Source of the DNA: Helicobacteraceae bacterium | GTDB taxonomy: Bacteria; Campylobacterota; Campylobacteria; Campylobacterales; SZUA-545 | Assembly (NCBI GenBank): GCA_031276985.1 | Contig: JAISMA010000110.1 | Span: 1 to 22,051 of the forward strand | Reading direction: 5' to 3' | DNA length: 22,051 nt | Shown: positions 7,318 to 14,886 of the stretch, one piece after another | Layout: each line of letters begins with the position of its first letter | Numbering within the stretch: position 1 is the first letter of the stretch | Notes under the pieces: generated by a model | Told to the model about the DNA's origin: nothing | Databases searched by the model: none | Seen by the model: the letters and a program-made list of their open reading frames with translations, nothing else | Translations under genes and position numbers: made by a program

Positions 7318-8283
7318 ATGAAAAAGTTACTACTTGCCTTTCTGGCTTTGACGAGTTTCGTTTTTGGCGATCACGATCACAACGATCGCGGCTCAAAAGC
7401 GGAGTTAAGAATCGGCGCGCAACCCTATCCGCTTTACGCGCCGATCTGGGCGGCAAAAGAGCTTGGCTATTTGGACGAGGAGTTCAAAAAAGTCGGCGCG
7501 ACTTATACGTGGAACGTTTTTGGCAACGGTCCGCTGGTTAATGAAGGCGTTCGCGGCGGCAGCATAGATCTGGGAATGATGGCGGATCTGCCCGCGATCA
7601 TCGCCAAATCGGTCGGATTGGACATTGTGGTTTTCGCCAATTTCGGAATCGGCGAAAAAGCGCTGGCGCTGATCGTACCGATTGATTCGCCAATCAAAGA
7701 GGTAAAAGACATCAAGGGCAAAAAGATCGCTTACGGCAAAGGCACGTACGCGCAACATTTGCTGGCGCTTTTGGTCAATAACGCGGGACTAAAAAACGGC
7801 GATTTCGAGCATGTTAATCTAGGGGCGGGCGACATTCCAAACGCGATCAGAACGGGACAGGTCGACGGCGCGGTGATCTGGGAGCAATACATTAGCCTGC
7901 TTGTCGTACCTGGCGAAGCGCGGGTGGTCGCGGACGGAACGGGAATCAAGCTGGGCAACAACATTTCGTATATCAAGAAAGATTTCGCGGACAAACACCC
8001 CGAAGTGTTGACGGCGTACGTTAAGGCGATTGAGCGCGGCGCGAAGTATATCAACGGCGATAACAAAGCGGCGGCAAAACTGCTTTCGCCCACGTTCAAG
8101 GTTACGCCCGAAGTGCTGGAAAAGGTTTTTTCGCACTTTGAGTACTACGCCAAATTTCAACCGCGCGACATTAAAGAGATCGAGACGGTCAAAAACTACG
8201 TTCTTAAAGAGAAAATTATCCGCAAAGACGTGGATATAAAAGAGTTTGTTACGACCAAATATATCGAGAAGGCTGGAATATGA
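7318..8283 (+). CDS. ssuA: SsuA-like periplasmic substrate-binding protein 1
   Basis: This is the substrate receptor of a nitrate/sulfonate/taurine-type ABC transporter (NMT1/SsuA superfamily). The 321 residues carry a signal peptide (MKKLLLAFLALTSFVFG), then a short His/Asp-rich stretch DHDHND not seen in the next two paralogs, then the binding fold starting at LRIGAQPYPLYAPIWAAKELGYL. Family features include GPLVNEGVRGGSIDLGM, GKKIAYGKGTYAQHLL and DGAVIWEQY. There is no lipobox, so it should be soluble in the periplasm. The start follows AAGGAGATTAAG. The stop overlaps the next start in ATGA. It is the first of three tandem paralogs and is closer to the third than to the second in its binding-fold start (PYPL...APxWAAKELGYLDEE). 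Confidence 0.88.
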   Translation: MKKLLLAFLALTSFVFGDHDHNDRGSKAELRIGAQPYPLYAPIWAAKELGYLDEEFKKVGATYTWNVFGNGPLVNEGVRGGSIDLGMMADLPAIIAKSVGLDIVVFANFGIGEKALALIVPIDSPIKEVKDIKGKKIAYGKGTYAQHLLALLVNNAGLKNGDFEHVNLGAGDIPNAIRTGQVDGAVIWEQYISLLVVPGEARVVADGTGIKLGNNISYIKKDFADKHPEVLTAYVKAIERGAKYINGDNKAAAKLLSPTFKVTPEVLEKVFSHFEYYAKFQPRDIKEIETVKNYVLKEKIIRKDVDIKEFVTTKYIEKAGI

Positions 8284-9233
8284 AAGGCGCGTTGGCGGCG
8301 ATCGCGATCGCGCTTTTCGCCCTCGATCTTTTCGCGGCGGATAAGCCTACGCTTCGGATCGCCGCGCAACAGACGCCCGCGTACGCTTCGTTATGGGTCG
8401 CAAAAGAGCTTGGCTATTTTGACGAAGAGTTCAAGAAAGTCGGCGCGACATATACGTGGAACGTATTTTCGGCGGGACCGCTAGTCAACGAAGCGTTAAG
8501 CAGCGGTAGCGCGGATTTGGGCGTATCGGGCGATCAACCCGCGATCACTCTTAAATCGTCGGGGCTTGACGTGATCGTCGTTTCCAATTTGGGATCGGGC
8601 GAACGCACGATTGGATTGATCGCGCCGCCAAATTCGCCGTTCAAAACCGTTAATGACTTCAAGGGCAAAAAGATCGCCTACGGCAAGGGATCTACGGTGC
8701 ATCATCTGCTCGATTTGCTGCTTAAGAAAAACGGGTTAAGTAAAAGCGACATAGAGCATATCAATCTTGGCGTGGAAGATATTGGCGCGGCGCTTGATCG
8801 CGGCGACGTGGACGGCGCGTTGGCGTGGGATCACACTTTGACGAAGCTAATCTCCGAAGGCAGAGCGCGGCTGATCGCCGACGGAACGGGCATAAAGCTA
8901 ACCAATCGCGTCAGTTACGCGACGCGATCGTTTGCCAAGAAGCATCCCGAAGTGATCGCGGCGTATATAAGGGCGATCGATCGCGGCGCAAAGTGGATCG
9001 AAGGCGACAATAAAGAGGCGGCGTACAAATTACTCTCGCCAATTTTTAAGCTCGACCGCGACGCGTTTAGCAAAGTGTTCGCCAATCAAAAGCTCTACAC
9101 GAAGTTTTATAAACGCGACATCGACGAAATCCGATCGGTCAAAGATTATCTGCTCAAAGAGCGTCTAATCCGCAACGATGTAAACATCGACGAGTTTATA
9201 ACCTTAGAGTACATAAAGAAGGCGGGAATATGA
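8280..9233 (+). CDS. ssuA: SsuA-like periplasmic substrate-binding protein 2
   Basis: This 317-residue protein is the second receptor of the same ABC system. The signal peptide is MKGALAAIAIALFALDLFA with likely cleavage before ADKP. The binding fold begins LRIAAQQTPAYASLWVAKELGYF; ligand-region segments differ from paralogs 1 and 3 (QQTPAYAS in place of PYPLYAP, DGALAWDH in place of DGAVIWE), so it may bind a different compound. It overlaps both neighbours by the 4 bases ATGA, which implies translational coupling. Bases 8292-8363 are almost identical to 9254-9325 of paralog 3 although the rest of the two genes has diverged. Confidence 0.88.
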   Translation: MKGALAAIAIALFALDLFAADKPTLRIAAQQTPAYASLWVAKELGYFDEEFKKVGATYTWNVFSAGPLVNEALSSGSADLGVSGDQPAITLKSSGLDVIVVSNLGSGERTIGLIAPPNSPFKTVNDFKGKKIAYGKGSTVHHLLDLLLKKNGLSKSDIEHINLGVEDIGAALDRGDVDGALAWDHTLTKLISEGRARLIADGTGIKLTNRVSYATRSFAKKHPEVIAAYIRAIDRGAKWIEGDNKEAAYKLLSPIFKLDRDAFSKVFANQKLYTKFYKRDIDEIRSVKDYLLKERLIRNDVNIDEFITLEYIKKAGI

Positions 9234-10192
9234 AAGGCGCGTTTGTTATGCGGTTGGCGGCGATTGCGATCGCGCTTTTCGCCCTTGATCTTTTCGCGGC
9301 GGATAAGCCTACGCTTCGGATCGCCACAACGCCTTATCCGCTTCAAGCGCCCCTGTGGGCGGCAAAAGAGCTTGGCTATCTGGACGAGGAATTAAGCAAA
9401 GTCGGCGCGACTTATACATGGAACGTTTTTGAAAACGGTCCGCTAATCAACGAAGCGGCAAGAGCGGGCGATATCGACACGGCGATTTTAGGCGATCAGC
9501 CCGCGCTTATCGCAAAATCGGTCGGGCTGGACATTGTGGCAATCGCCAATATCGCGGCGGGCGAAAAGGCTATGGCGCTTGTTGCGCCGACCGATTCGCC
9601 AATCAAGCGGTTTGAGGACATTAGGGGCAAAAAAATCGCCTACGGCAAAGGCACTTACGTACAACATCTGCTCGTTTTGCTGCTGGAAAAGCACGGCGTG
9701 AAAAGCGACGAGTTTGAGCATATCAATCTTGGCGCTAACGACATTCCGATTGCGCTGGAAAACCGCCAAATCGACGGCGCGGTAATCTGGGAACACTATA
9801 TCAGCCTGCTAACGCTTTCGGGTAAAGCGCGGGTAATTGCCGACGGAACGGGCATAAAACAGGGCAACATTATCGCCTATGCGCGAAACGATTACGCCAA
9901 AAAGCATCCGCAAGTTTTAGCGGCGTATATCCGCGCTCTCGATCGCGGCGCGCGTTATGTAAGCGATCATCCAAACGAAGCGGCGGCGGCGCTTGCGCCC
10001 GCGTACAAACTGCCGCTTGACGTAACGACCGCGTCGTTAAAACGGATAGATTTTCGCATCAAGTTTACGCCGCGCGATCTAGCCGAGATCGCGGACGCGG
10101 CAAATTACCTGCTTAAAGAAAAAATTATCCGCAAAAAGGTGGATACAGCCGCCTTTATCAGCGTGAAATATATCGATTTAGCGGGGATTTAA
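9230..10192 (+). CDS. ssuA: SsuA-like periplasmic substrate-binding protein 3
   Basis: This 320-residue protein is the third tandem receptor. Its signal peptide matches that of paralog 2 except for an insert of four residues (FVMR) after MKGA; an internal ATG at 9248 is an alternative start, but 9230 is kept because it overlaps the upstream stop as ATGA and matches the paralog 2 start. The mature part begins ADKPTLRIATTPYPLQAPLWAAKELGYL and has DGAVIWEHY, closer to paralog 1 in the likely ligand pocket. It lies 3 bases before the permease gene, so all three receptors appear to serve one permease and one ATPase. Confidence 0.88.
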   Translation: MKGAFVMRLAAIAIALFALDLFAADKPTLRIATTPYPLQAPLWAAKELGYLDEELSKVGATYTWNVFENGPLINEAARAGDIDTAILGDQPALIAKSVGLDIVAIANIAAGEKAMALVAPTDSPIKRFEDIRGKKIAYGKGTYVQHLLVLLLEKHGVKSDEFEHINLGANDIPIALENRQIDGAVIWEHYISLLTLSGKARVIADGTGIKQGNIIAYARNDYAKKHPQVLAAYIRALDRGARYVSDHPNEAAAALAPAYKLPLDVTTASLKRIDFRIKFTPRDLAEIADAANYLLKEKIIRKKVDTAAFISVKYIDLAGI

Positions 10193-10195
10193 GCC

Positions 10196-10948
10196 ATGTT
10201 AAAACGGGTGGGTTTAGCGGCGCAATATCTGGTTCTGCCCATTTTGCTAGTAGCAATTTGGAAAATCGCGGACGTTGTCGGCTGGATTCAGCCCTACACA
10301 ATGCCGCCGCCCGAAGACGTAGTTATGACGGGCGTTGAGTTTGTCGAGGATGGCACGCTTTGGGAGCATACGAAAGCGAGCGTAATTCGCGTTTCGTACG
10401 GCTTTGCGATCGCGTTGGTCTTGGCGCTTACGCTTGGAATTGTAATCGGGCTATCGAGAACGGCGGAACGACTGACGGGAGCGATTTTGCAAACGGTGCA
10501 GCCCATTCCGCCGATCGCGTGGATTCCGCTTGCGATCTTGTGGTTTGGCATAGGCGAGGGATCGAAGCTATACATTATCGCGATCGGCGCGTTTTTTCCG
10601 ATTCTCATCAACACGATCGAGGGAATCAAGAACATCGATCCAAAATTTCTGGAGCTTGCCAAAGTCTACGAAACTTCGCGCTGGCGCGTGATTGCGCGGG
10701 TGATTTTGCCCGGCGCGCTACCGTTTATTATGGCGGGCGTTCGGCTGGGACTTAGCATGGCGTGGATCTGCGTTGTCGCCGCCGAGCTGATCGCGGCTCA
10801 GGCAGGAATCGGTTATATGCTAATGGACGGGCGGAGTTTGTCGCGTCCCGATATGGTCATTTTGGGAATGCTGATTATCGGCGTTATCGGCAAGGCGCTT
10901 GACGATCTGCTACGCAAACTCGCTAAAAAGGCGATCAGGTGGCAGTAG
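10196..10948 (+). CDS. ssuC: SsuC-like ABC transporter permease
   Basis: The 250 residues form an inner-membrane permease of the sulfonate/nitrate/taurine ABC family, with about six hydrophobic helices (for example LVLPILLVAIWKIADVV and GFAIALVLALTLGIVIGL). The cytoplasmic EAA loop that docks the ATPase is visible as ELAKVYETSRWRVIARVILP (about residues 156-175). The family segment QPIPPIAWIPLAILWFGIG is present. Length fits the family. The last 10 bases overlap the ssuB start, a common arrangement for a permease and its ATPase. Confidence 0.92.
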   Translation: MLKRVGLAAQYLVLPILLVAIWKIADVVGWIQPYTMPPPEDVVMTGVEFVEDGTLWEHTKASVIRVSYGFAIALVLALTLGIVIGLSRTAERLTGAILQTVQPIPPIAWIPLAILWFGIGEGSKLYIIAIGAFFPILINTIEGIKNIDPKFLELAKVYETSRWRVIARVILPGALPFIMAGVRLGLSMAWICVVAAELIAAQAGIGYMLMDGRSLSRPDMVILGMLIIGVIGKALDDLLRKLAKKAIRWQ

Positions 10949-11706
10949 ATCCTATTTTGCGAATACGCGATCTGAGCAAGACCTTCGTTAGCAAAGACGC
11001 GAAAAACCTTGTTCTGTCAAATATCAACCTAAGCGTGGATCGCGGCGAATTCATATCGATTATAGGCGCGAGCGGATGCGGCAAATCTACCTTGCTTAGA
11101 ATTATCGGCGGGCTGGAGACGGCAAGTAGCGGCGAAGCGATCTTTGAAGGTTCGGCGGTGAGCAAGCCAAGCCGCGATCGCGGTTTTATCTTTCAGGATC
11201 ATCGCCTGCTGCCGTGGCTTAACGTGATCGAAAATATCAAGTTCAGCCTGCCGCCAAATACGCCAAACGCGAATGAGATCGCGCTGGAAAAATTGGCGGT
11301 AGTGGGATTAAGCGGTTTTGAGCGGCGCTATCCGCGAGAGCTTAGCGGCGGCATGTCCCAACGCGCCGCGATCGCCAGAGCGCTCGCCAATAACCCGAAA
11401 CTTTTGCTGCTTGACGAGCCGTTTGGAGCGCTGGACGCAATCACGAAAATACGTCTGCAAGAGGAGATTTTGCGTATTTGGAACGTAGAGAAAATCACGA
11501 TGATCCTCGTTACGCACGACATAGACGAAGCGGTTTATCTAGGAGGGCGCGTAGTGGTTATGGGTAGCGGCGGCATAGACGCGATTCACCGCATAGAGCT
11601 TAGTTCGCCGCGCAATCGCGTCGGCGCGGATTTCGCGCGGCAGAAGTCGGCGATCTACAAAGCGTTTTTCGGCGATCTCGAAGCGCCGTTTACGTACACA
11701 ATTTGA
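10939..11706 (+). CDS. ssuB: SsuB-like ABC transporter ATPase
   Basis: This is the cytoplasmic ATPase that powers import through the SsuC-like permease. The 255 residues contain Walker A GASGCGKS (43-50), the Q-loop FQDHRLLPW (Gln 86), the signature LSGGMSQ (135-141), Walker B LLLLDEP (155-161) and the switch His in VTHD (193), all intact. The start is a GTG inside the end of ssuC; no nearby ATG would keep the N-terminal strand VDPILRIRDLSKTF. A short gap of 13 bases with GAGAGGAAACA leads to the next gene. Confidence 0.93.
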   Translation: MAVDPILRIRDLSKTFVSKDAKNLVLSNINLSVDRGEFISIIGASGCGKSTLLRIIGGLETASSGEAIFEGSAVSKPSRDRGFIFQDHRLLPWLNVIENIKFSLPPNTPNANEIALEKLAVVGLSGFERRYPRELSGGMSQRAAIARALANNPKLLLLDEPFGALDAITKIRLQEEILRIWNVEKITMILVTHDIDEAVYLGGRVVVMGSGGIDAIHRIELSSPRNRVGADFARQKSAIYKAFFGDLEAPFTYTI

Positions 11707-11719
11707 ACGAGAGGAAACA

Positions 11720-12211
11720 ATGAGCGACAAACAAACCGCGCAAGAAGCGCTACTAAAACAAGCTCTGTCGGGTTTTAACGACAAAGGAGCGATCAAGGTG
11801 CTTGCGACGCTGGATGAAAACGGCGCGCCGCACCCCGTATGCAAGGGATCGTTGCGCTACAACGGCGAGACGATCGAATCGTGGGAGATTTTGGAAAGCT
11901 CCGAAACTAACCGCAATCTGACGCGCTCAATCTGGTTTGACAAACCGATCGCGATCTTGCTGATTACGTCGGATCGAAAAGCCTACAAATTTTCCGTCAA
12001 AGCCTCGCGCAACATCATCGCGGGCAAAGCCTTTACAAGCGCGTACGAAGCGGCGCAGGAGCGTTTCAAAGGACGCGGAATCGCGGGCGTGTGGCAATAC
12101 GAAATAATAAGCGTTAAAGAAGAGACGGCTTCCGCGCGGATTAGCGAAGAAGAAGCGGCGCGACCCTATTTTACGCATCTGGATCAACTTGCCAAAAGGC
12201 AGAGCGTATGA
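11720..12211 (+). CDS. Split-barrel (PNPOx-like) putative flavin-binding protein
   Basis: The 163 residues resemble the pyridoxamine 5'-phosphate oxidase-like split-barrel family, cytosolic proteins that usually bind FMN, heme or F420. The core pattern is IKVLATLDENGAPHPVCKGSLRY (about residues 26-48), then IWFDKPIAILLITSDRKAYKFSVKA (about 73-97) and the later strand GVWQYEIISVKEE. It has no signal peptide. The start has AGAGGAAAC upstream and the stop overlaps the first radical SAM gene as ATGA. Because the operon has an FMNH2-dependent monooxygenase but no SsuE-type reductase, a flavin reductase or carrier role is a reasonable guess; electron supply to the radical SAM proteins is another. 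The family call is by motif only. Confidence 0.65.
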   Translation: MSDKQTAQEALLKQALSGFNDKGAIKVLATLDENGAPHPVCKGSLRYNGETIESWEILESSETNRNLTRSIWFDKPIAILLITSDRKAYKFSVKASRNIIAGKAFTSAYEAAQERFKGRGIAGVWQYEIISVKEETASARISEEEAARPYFTHLDQLAKRQSV

Positions 12212-13455
12212 GCGTGGAACGAAGCGAATTGACCTTTGACGAGGTTGCGGCGAAATATCCCGATTTTCCGCGTCTGCCGCTACTGAAAATCGATATTCAG
12301 CGGCGCGGCGTGGCATATACCGACGCGGCTTTGGAGCTGTTTGATCCCGCCGTTCACCAGATTAACGGCGCGCATATTTTCGGCAACCGCGACGGCAAAA
12401 TTACGGGACGCCCCGAAGGTATGCAACTGCGCGACGGCACGTCGCTGGTAGTTACCACCGCGCCGATCGAGCAAAATCCGTACATCATCGACGCGATCGA
12501 CGGCGAGCTTTACGCCGTCGATCAAGGCAAACCGATCGAGCGCGTGTGGTATTGGGAAAAACCCGGTTATTACGACAAAAAAACAAGCGCGGGAATAGCG
12601 ATGCAAAACGTAATCAGCGCGCGTCCGCAACGCCTGTCGCTTTCGCCGTACCGTTACTGCTGGTTTTGGAGCGACGAAGGCGGCGGAGGGTGTAAGTTTT
12701 GCGACATTGTGAGCAATCTAAAGCAGGCAAAAGACGAGATCGGCATGCCGACAAGACTCGATCTCGCCGACGTGAAAGAGACGCTAAACGAGGCGCTAAA
12801 AGAGCGCGGGCGATATACGGCGATCTGCGTTACGGGCGGCAGCGACATTCGCGGCGACGCGCCCTTCGACAGCGAGGCGGATTATTACGTTAAGACGTTG
12901 CAAGCTGTGGGCGATTGCTTTAACGCGCCCAAAATCCCCATTCAGTTGATCTGTACGGCGATGAAAAAAGATCAGCTCAAGCGCATTTACGACGCCACGC
13001 CCGTTTCCAGCGTTACGATGGACATAGAAGTCTTGGACGAGGAGCAGTTCAACCGCGTATGCCCGGGCAAAGCGAAATGGATCGGCTACGACGAGATGAA
13101 ACGCCGTCTATTTGACGCGGTGGAGATATTTGGCGAAAACCGCGTGAATACGGGAACGGTGGGCGGCGTGGAGCTTGCCGAGCCGACGCGCTTTCGTAGC
13201 GAGGACGAGGCGCTAGAGCAGTACCTAAGCGAAGCGGATAGTTTGGCGAAAAACGGCGTGAGCGTTATACATTGCGTGTGGAATCCAAATCCGGGATCGG
13301 CGTATGCGGGAAGACGCAACGGATCGCTGGAGTATTACGTTCGGCTTGCTCAAGGCTTGCAGGAGATTCGCAAACGACACAATCTGCTGATCGACTTTGA
13401 CGATTACAGACGTTGCGGCAATCATCCCGACACGGATTTGGCGCGCGTATTTTGA
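12208..13455 (+). CDS. Radical SAM family protein 1, unknown reaction
   Basis: This 415-residue cytosolic protein is probably a radical SAM enzyme. A putative iron-sulfur cluster motif is C151-x10-C162-x2-C165 in the context YRYCWFW then GGGGCKFCD; the classical spacing is C-x3-C-x2-C, so this is atypical. Other family-like features are TGGSD near 209-213 (the SAM-binding GGE-like position), LICTAMKK, and the strand MDIEVLDEEQFNRVCPGKAKW. About 150 residues before the motif form an unknown N-terminal region (GVAYTDAALELF, WYWEKPGYYDKK). The C-terminus, with RRCGNHPDTDLARVF, is identical to protein 2. It overlaps the split-barrel gene by 4 bases and precedes its paralog by 23. I do not recognise the subfamily or substrate. 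Confidence 0.75.
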   Translation: MSVERSELTFDEVAAKYPDFPRLPLLKIDIQRRGVAYTDAALELFDPAVHQINGAHIFGNRDGKITGRPEGMQLRDGTSLVVTTAPIEQNPYIIDAIDGELYAVDQGKPIERVWYWEKPGYYDKKTSAGIAMQNVISARPQRLSLSPYRYCWFWSDEGGGGCKFCDIVSNLKQAKDEIGMPTRLDLADVKETLNEALKERGRYTAICVTGGSDIRGDAPFDSEADYYVKTLQAVGDCFNAPKIPIQLICTAMKKDQLKRIYDATPVSSVTMDIEVLDEEQFNRVCPGKAKWIGYDEMKRRLFDAVEIFGENRVNTGTVGGVELAEPTRFRSEDEALEQYLSEADSLAKNGVSVIHCVWNPNPGSAYAGRRNGSLEYYVRLAQGLQEIRKRHNLLIDFDDYRRCGNHPDTDLARVF

Positions 13456-13462
13456 TCGCCGA
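13321..13462 (+). repeat. Near-identical 142 bp patch shared by the two radical SAM genes, copy 1
   Basis: This segment covers the last 44 codons, the stop and 7 bases beyond, and matches 14604-14745 with only two differences by eye. The rest of the two genes is clearly more diverged. Identity continuing past the stop codon argues for recent gene conversion or recombination rather than protein-level constraint. Confidence 0.85.
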
Positions 13463-13478
13463 AACATAAGGAGAACGC

Positions 13479-14738
13479 ATGAAAGCTAAAAAACGCGAAT
13501 TGACCTTAGACGAAGTTACGGCGAAATATCCAAATTTTCCGCGTTTCGTGGCGCTAAAAATCGACGCGCACCGACGCGGCGTAGCATATACGCAAGCGGC
13601 TTTGTCGGCGTTTGACGCGGCGCGACACCAATGTTTTGGCACGCACCTGTTCGGCTCTCGCGACGGCAAAATCGACAAACGCCCCGAAGCGCTTATCATG
13701 CGCGACGGCGGTTTGATTATTGGGCTTCCTACGCCGATTGAAAATAACCCGTATCTAGTCGATCTGATCGACGATCGGCTGTTTATCACCGATAACGGCA
13801 AGCCAATCGAAGAGGTTTTTTATTGGGAGAAACCGGATTATTACGACAAGCGCGCCAAAAGCGGCACGCTTATGCAAAACGTGGCGAGCGCGCGCCCGCA
13901 ACGGCTCTACGTGATTCCAAACCGCTACTGCCATTTCTGGACTGCGGACGAGGGCGGCGGAGGATGTAAGTTTTGCGACATCGTAAATCACCTGAAAGCG
14001 CAACGCGAGGAGATCGAAATGCAAACGCGCGTAAAGATTGACGACGTGCGCGAAACGATAGGCGAAGCGCTTAAAGAGCGCGGGCGATATACGGCGATCT
14101 GCCTTTCAAGCGGCAGCGACTTTCACGGCGAAAAACCGTTTGACAAAGAAGCGCGATTTTACATAGAGGTACTGCAAGCGATCGGCGAGAACTTTAATAC
14201 GCCCAAGTTTCCGTCGCAACTGATCTGTACGGCGCTAACCAAAGAGCAGTTAAAAACGCTATACGACAATACGGGCATTTCCAGCTTGACATGCAATATC
14301 GAGGCGCTTAACGAAGAAATGTTCAACAGCGTATGCCCGGGCAAAGCAAAGTGGATCGGCTATAAAGAGTGGAAAAAGCGGCTTTTTGACGCGGTGGAGA
14401 TATTTGGCGAAAACCGCGTGAATACGGGCTTTGTCGCGGGCGTGGAGCTTGCGAGTCCGTACGGCGCGAAAAGCGAAGACGAGGGGCTTAAATCTATTCT
14501 AGACGAGGCGGAGGATTTCGCGCGGCACGGCGTGAGCGTAATCTCTATGGTTTGGCAACCGCGACCGGGTAGCGAGCTTGGCTCTAGCCACAGCCAGACA
14601 AGCGGATCGCTGGAGTATTACGTTCGGCTTGCTCAAGGCTTGCAGGAGATTCGCAAACGGCACAATCTGCTGATCGACTTTGACGATTACAGACGTTGCG
14701 GCAACCATCCCGACACGGATTTGGCGCGCGTATTTTGA
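13479..14738 (+). CDS. Radical SAM family protein 2, tandem paralog
   Basis: This 419-residue paralog of the preceding protein has the putative cluster motif C151-x11-C163-x2-C166 (YCHFW then GGGGCKFCD), one residue longer in the gap than protein 1. It has SSGSD in place of TGGSD, and keeps LICTALTK and NSVCPGKAKW. The start follows TAAGGAGAACGC. The two proteins agree over their whole length, well above half of positions by eye, yet differ in the N-terminal and middle parts (for example SHSQTSGS inserted before the common end), so both are probably active but may act on different substrates or as a pair. It is the last gene of the operon; the next gene starts 148 bp later. Confidence 0.75.
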   Translation: MKAKKRELTLDEVTAKYPNFPRFVALKIDAHRRGVAYTQAALSAFDAARHQCFGTHLFGSRDGKIDKRPEALIMRDGGLIIGLPTPIENNPYLVDLIDDRLFITDNGKPIEEVFYWEKPDYYDKRAKSGTLMQNVASARPQRLYVIPNRYCHFWTADEGGGGCKFCDIVNHLKAQREEIEMQTRVKIDDVRETIGEALKERGRYTAICLSSGSDFHGEKPFDKEARFYIEVLQAIGENFNTPKFPSQLICTALTKEQLKTLYDNTGISSLTCNIEALNEEMFNSVCPGKAKWIGYKEWKKRLFDAVEIFGENRVNTGFVAGVELASPYGAKSEDEGLKSILDEAEDFARHGVSVISMVWQPRPGSELGSSHSQTSGSLEYYVRLAQGLQEIRKRHNLLIDFDDYRRCGNHPDTDLARVF

Positions 14739-14745
14739 TCGCCGA
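14604..14745 (+). repeat. Near-identical 142 bp patch shared by the two radical SAM genes, copy 2
   Basis: This is the counterpart of 13321-13462. The two mismatches fall in a CGA/CGG arginine codon and an AAT/AAC asparagine codon, both silent. The match stops about 7 bases after the TGA. Confidence 0.85.
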
Positions 14746-14886
14746 GTCGATCGCCGCGCGGAATGCGATCTTGCAAAGCCTTTTCTCGACGATCTTATAA
14801 ACGCCGTTTGGGCACGCCGTTTAACGCACCGCGAATTGATCTCTTTGCGAAGTTTCTTTGTGCTAGCATTCGCGCAAGGAAAACGT

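Noticed and set aside
14680..14886. Upstream extension of membrane protein A
   Set aside because: It overlaps the end of the radical SAM gene in another frame, is Arg-rich and not hydrophobic, and paralog B starts at the equivalent of 14887.
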